From Micavibrio_A sp035759665 (GTDB lineage: Bacteria > Pseudomonadota > Alphaproteobacteria > Micavibrionales > Micavibrionaceae): DNA of 16,040 nucleotides. Where the stretch lies: assembly GCA_035759665.1 (NCBI GenBank), contig DASTUM010000079.1, forward strand, positions 1 to 16,040, given 5' to 3'. Positions 14,506-16,040 of the stretch are shown piece after piece (positions within the stretch are counted from its first letter, which is position 1; each line of letters starts with the position of its first letter). Under the pieces are notes generated by a model, which saw only the letters and a program-made list of their open reading frames with translations, was not told the origin of the DNA and did not search any database. The translations under genes were made by a program, and so were the position numbers.

Positions 14506-14528
14506 GCTTAGCATTATTCTTGCTAAGC
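14506..14528 (+). terminator. Inverted repeat between pilU and secretin gene; weak terminator or mRNA hairpin
   Basis: A perfect 8-bp stem GCTTAGCA / TGCTAAGC encloses the 7-nt loop TTATTCT, 29 bases after the pilU stop. No T run follows (the next bases are GCCGCGATCC), so it is not a standard intrinsic terminator. It could attenuate or process the transcript, or be a protein-binding palindrome. The rest of the 120-base gap holds two GANTC sites (14558-14562, 14576-14580) and a possible -35 word TTGATT (14556-14561). Confidence 0.4.
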
Positions 14529-14597
14529 GCCGCGATCCATAGCAAAATTCTTATGTTGATTCTCTTTCCTTCCTCGATTCAAATCACGGATATAGCC

Positions 14598-16040
14598 ATG
14601 TTGTCAGAGCCCAGAGCCCCTCGAATCCTCACAGCCAGAGCCATCGGCGTACTATTGTTAAGCGCCGTTTTCCTTGCCCCGCTTGCAGGATGCGATCTTG
14701 CGAAAAACCAGCTGAAGGTTGATCGCAGCTCGGATATGGAGGTTCAGGATTACCGCGATGCGCTTGCATCTCGCCTGCCCGATGTGTCGGACAAGCCGGT
14801 CGATGAGGCTTCTATTCCTGAAATGAAACCCTATATGGCGACGCCTTCAGACAAGCTTAAGCCGATGCCGCTGGTTTCCATCAATATCAACAACACGGTT
14901 CCCCTGCGCGATGCTCTTTATGAAATTGCCGAGCAGGCAGGATACGATATCGAACTCGACCCGCGAATCAGGGGCAGTATCATCTTCTCTGCCAGCAATC
15001 GTCCCTTTGACCACGTCATCGACCGCATTTCCGAAAGCGCTGGCCTGCGTTACAAATTCGATAGCGATTCTGTGCGCATTGAGCTCGATACGCCATATCA
15101 TGAAATTTATAAGGTTAATTACCTGAACTATGTTCGCTCCAACACCAGCTCCATCAGCAACGATGTCGCCGTTGTTTCGGGCGAGGGGGCCGATACAGGC
15201 TCCAAATTCCAGGCGGAAGCGAAGAGCGAATCCGATTTCTGGGGTGAGATGGATGCCAACCTGACGCAAATTCTCGGTGTGAACCGTGAAGCGGGCACTA
15301 TGACCACGAAGAAAGATCCGAAAATTACGGCGGCTACGGAAGCACCTGCGCCCGTCGAGCCTGTCTTGCTCAGCTCCACGAACGGTGAAGTGAACGCGGT
15401 CAATCCGGACGGCACTCCCGCGCCGACGGTTCAGGTCGCTCCGCCTAACGCCGTTCTGAAAGTCGAACCCCTGGCCATGGAGGAGGAAGAGAGCAATCGC
15501 AATTCCAGCGATAACGATCCCTTCAAGCCCCGTTATTCCATCAACAAACAGGCTGGCGTCATCTCCGTCTTTGCAAACGAACGCTTGCAAAAACAGGTCG
15601 CGAAATATCTGGATGTCATGAAAAAGGCGTCTACGGCCCAAGTTCTGATCGAGGCCAAGGTTCTTGAAGTCGCCCTTAAGGACGAATTTGCCGCAGGTAT
15701 CGATTGGGGCAGTCTGAACCTCTTTAACGACCGTCTTACCCTGGGGGTCAATTCGGTCGGCGGTTCGCTGGCGCCCATCTTCGAGCCGGCGTCCGATCCT
15801 TCGGTCGGTTTTGGTGCGACCTATGTCAGCGGTGACTTTCAGGCCGCCGTCGAAGCAATGTCACGCTTCGGTACGGTTCGCGCTCTGGCATCGCCTCGTC
15901 TGACCGTTCTGAACAACCAGTCGGCTGTTCTGAACGTTGCTGAGAACCGCGTTTACTTCGAACTCGATATCGATGTCAGCGAAGGGAACCAGAACACTCC
16001 GCCGCGCACCACGATCGACAGTAACATCCGCAACGTTCCA
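14598..16040 (+). CDS. mshL: MshL-type secretin lipoprotein, 3' end cut by window edge
   Basis: First 481 residues of an outer-membrane secretin, the channel for the fibre. The N-terminus is a lipoprotein signal with lipobox LAGC (29-32). An STN/N0 domain (about 92-165, TVPLRDALYEIAEQAG) is followed by the Secretin_N_2-type element characteristic of MshL (YKVNYLNYVRS, 171-181; SDFWGEMDANLTQIL, 212-226). A polar, Pro-rich linker (about 240-308) leads into the secretin core: YSINKQAGVISVFAN (313-327), QVLIEAKVLEVAL (348-360), GIDW (367-370) and ALASPRLTVLNNQSAVLNVAEN (from 429). The C-terminal barrel is beyond the window. ATG 14598 is chosen because basic residues then lead into the hydrophobic core; an in-frame ATG at 14553 is an alternative. 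The ribosome-binding site is weak. The residue after the lipid-bearing cysteine is Asp, discussed separately. Confidence 0.92.
   Translation, partial: MLSEPRAPRILTARAIGVLLLSAVFLAPLAGCDLAKNQLKVDRSSDMEVQDYRDALASRLPDVSDKPVDEASIPEMKPYMATPSDKLKPMPLVSININNTVPLRDALYEIAEQAGYDIELDPRIRGSIIFSASNRPFDHVIDRISESAGLRYKFDSDSVRIELDTPYHEIYKVNYLNYVRSNTSSISNDVAVVSGEGADTGSKFQAEAKSESDFWGEMDANLTQILGVNREAGTMTTKKDPKITAATEAPAPVEPVLLSSTNGEVNAVNPDGTPAPTVQVAPPNAVLKVEPLAMEEEESNRNSSDNDPFKPRYSINKQAGVISVFANERLQKQVAKYLDVMKKASTAQVLIEAKVLEVALKDEFAAGIDWGSLNLFNDRLTLGVNSVGGSLAPIFEPASDPSVGFGATYVSGDFQAAVEAMSRFGTVRALASPRLTVLNNQSAVLNVAENRVYFELDIDVSEGNQNTPPRTTIDSNIRNVP

Noticed and set aside
14556..14584. Promoter TTGATT-N17-TCAAAT for the secretin gene
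   Set aside because: It would start transcription about seven bases before the ATG, leaving no room for a ribosome-binding site.
1..16040. CRISPR arrays, insertion sequences, integrases and riboswitches
   Set aside because: I looked for spaced short repeats, transposase or integrase motifs and known aptamer-like structures and found none.

Overview
The window holds the 3' part of a tRNA-Arg gene, one large secreted adhesin gene on the minus strand, and a run of eleven plus-strand genes that build and retract a type IV pilus-like fibre. The last gene, a secretin, is cut by the right edge. The envelope is Gram-negative: there is a lipoprotein secretin, a two-partner-secretion (TPS) adhesin and cleavable signal peptides. 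Two near-matches to the alphaproteobacterial CtrA box, several GANTC sites and mid-to-high GC coding sequence suggest an alphaproteobacterium. That placement is inference; no rRNA or taxonomic marker is present.

Layout. Bases 1-50 are tRNA-Arg(ACG). Bases 94-2943 (minus) encode a 949-residue filamentous-haemagglutinin-like protein with a TPS domain, GLUG repeats and an MBG-like domain. Bases 2944-3265 form a divergent regulatory region. From 3266 onward, all on the plus strand: GspE/PilB/MshE-type ATPase, GspF/PilC/MshG-type platform protein, PilM-PilN (MshI/GspL-like) fusion, PilO/MshJ/GspM-like protein, a small periplasmic protein in the PilP/MshK position, an ABC-transporter ATPase, a periplasmic TPR protein (MshN-like position), prepilin peptidase, PilT, PilU, and an MshL-type secretin.

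How they work together. The 3266 ATPase should drive fibre extension through the platform protein. The PilMN, PilO and PilP/MshK-position proteins would form the inner-membrane and periplasmic alignment complex. The peptidase processes pilins, PilT and PilU power retraction, and the secretin is the outer-membrane pore. The gene content is closest to the MSHA branch (E-G-I-J-K-N-L), but the order is rearranged, the peptidase and both retraction motors are inside the cluster, and an ABC ATPase with no permease in view is inserted. No pilin gene is in the window. Tight spacing (ATGA, TAATG, TAATG, 1-nt and 3-nt gaps) points to a mostly co-transcribed unit with possible internal promoters before the TPR gene and perhaps before pilT and the secretin.

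Main items to re-examine: a 16-bp tandem duplication over the platform-protein start codon that creates an overlapping upstream mini-ORF; the built-in ABC ATPase; two CtrA-like boxes in the divergent region; an MshEN domain with an altered c-di-GMP motif; and an Asp at lipoprotein position +2 in the secretin.
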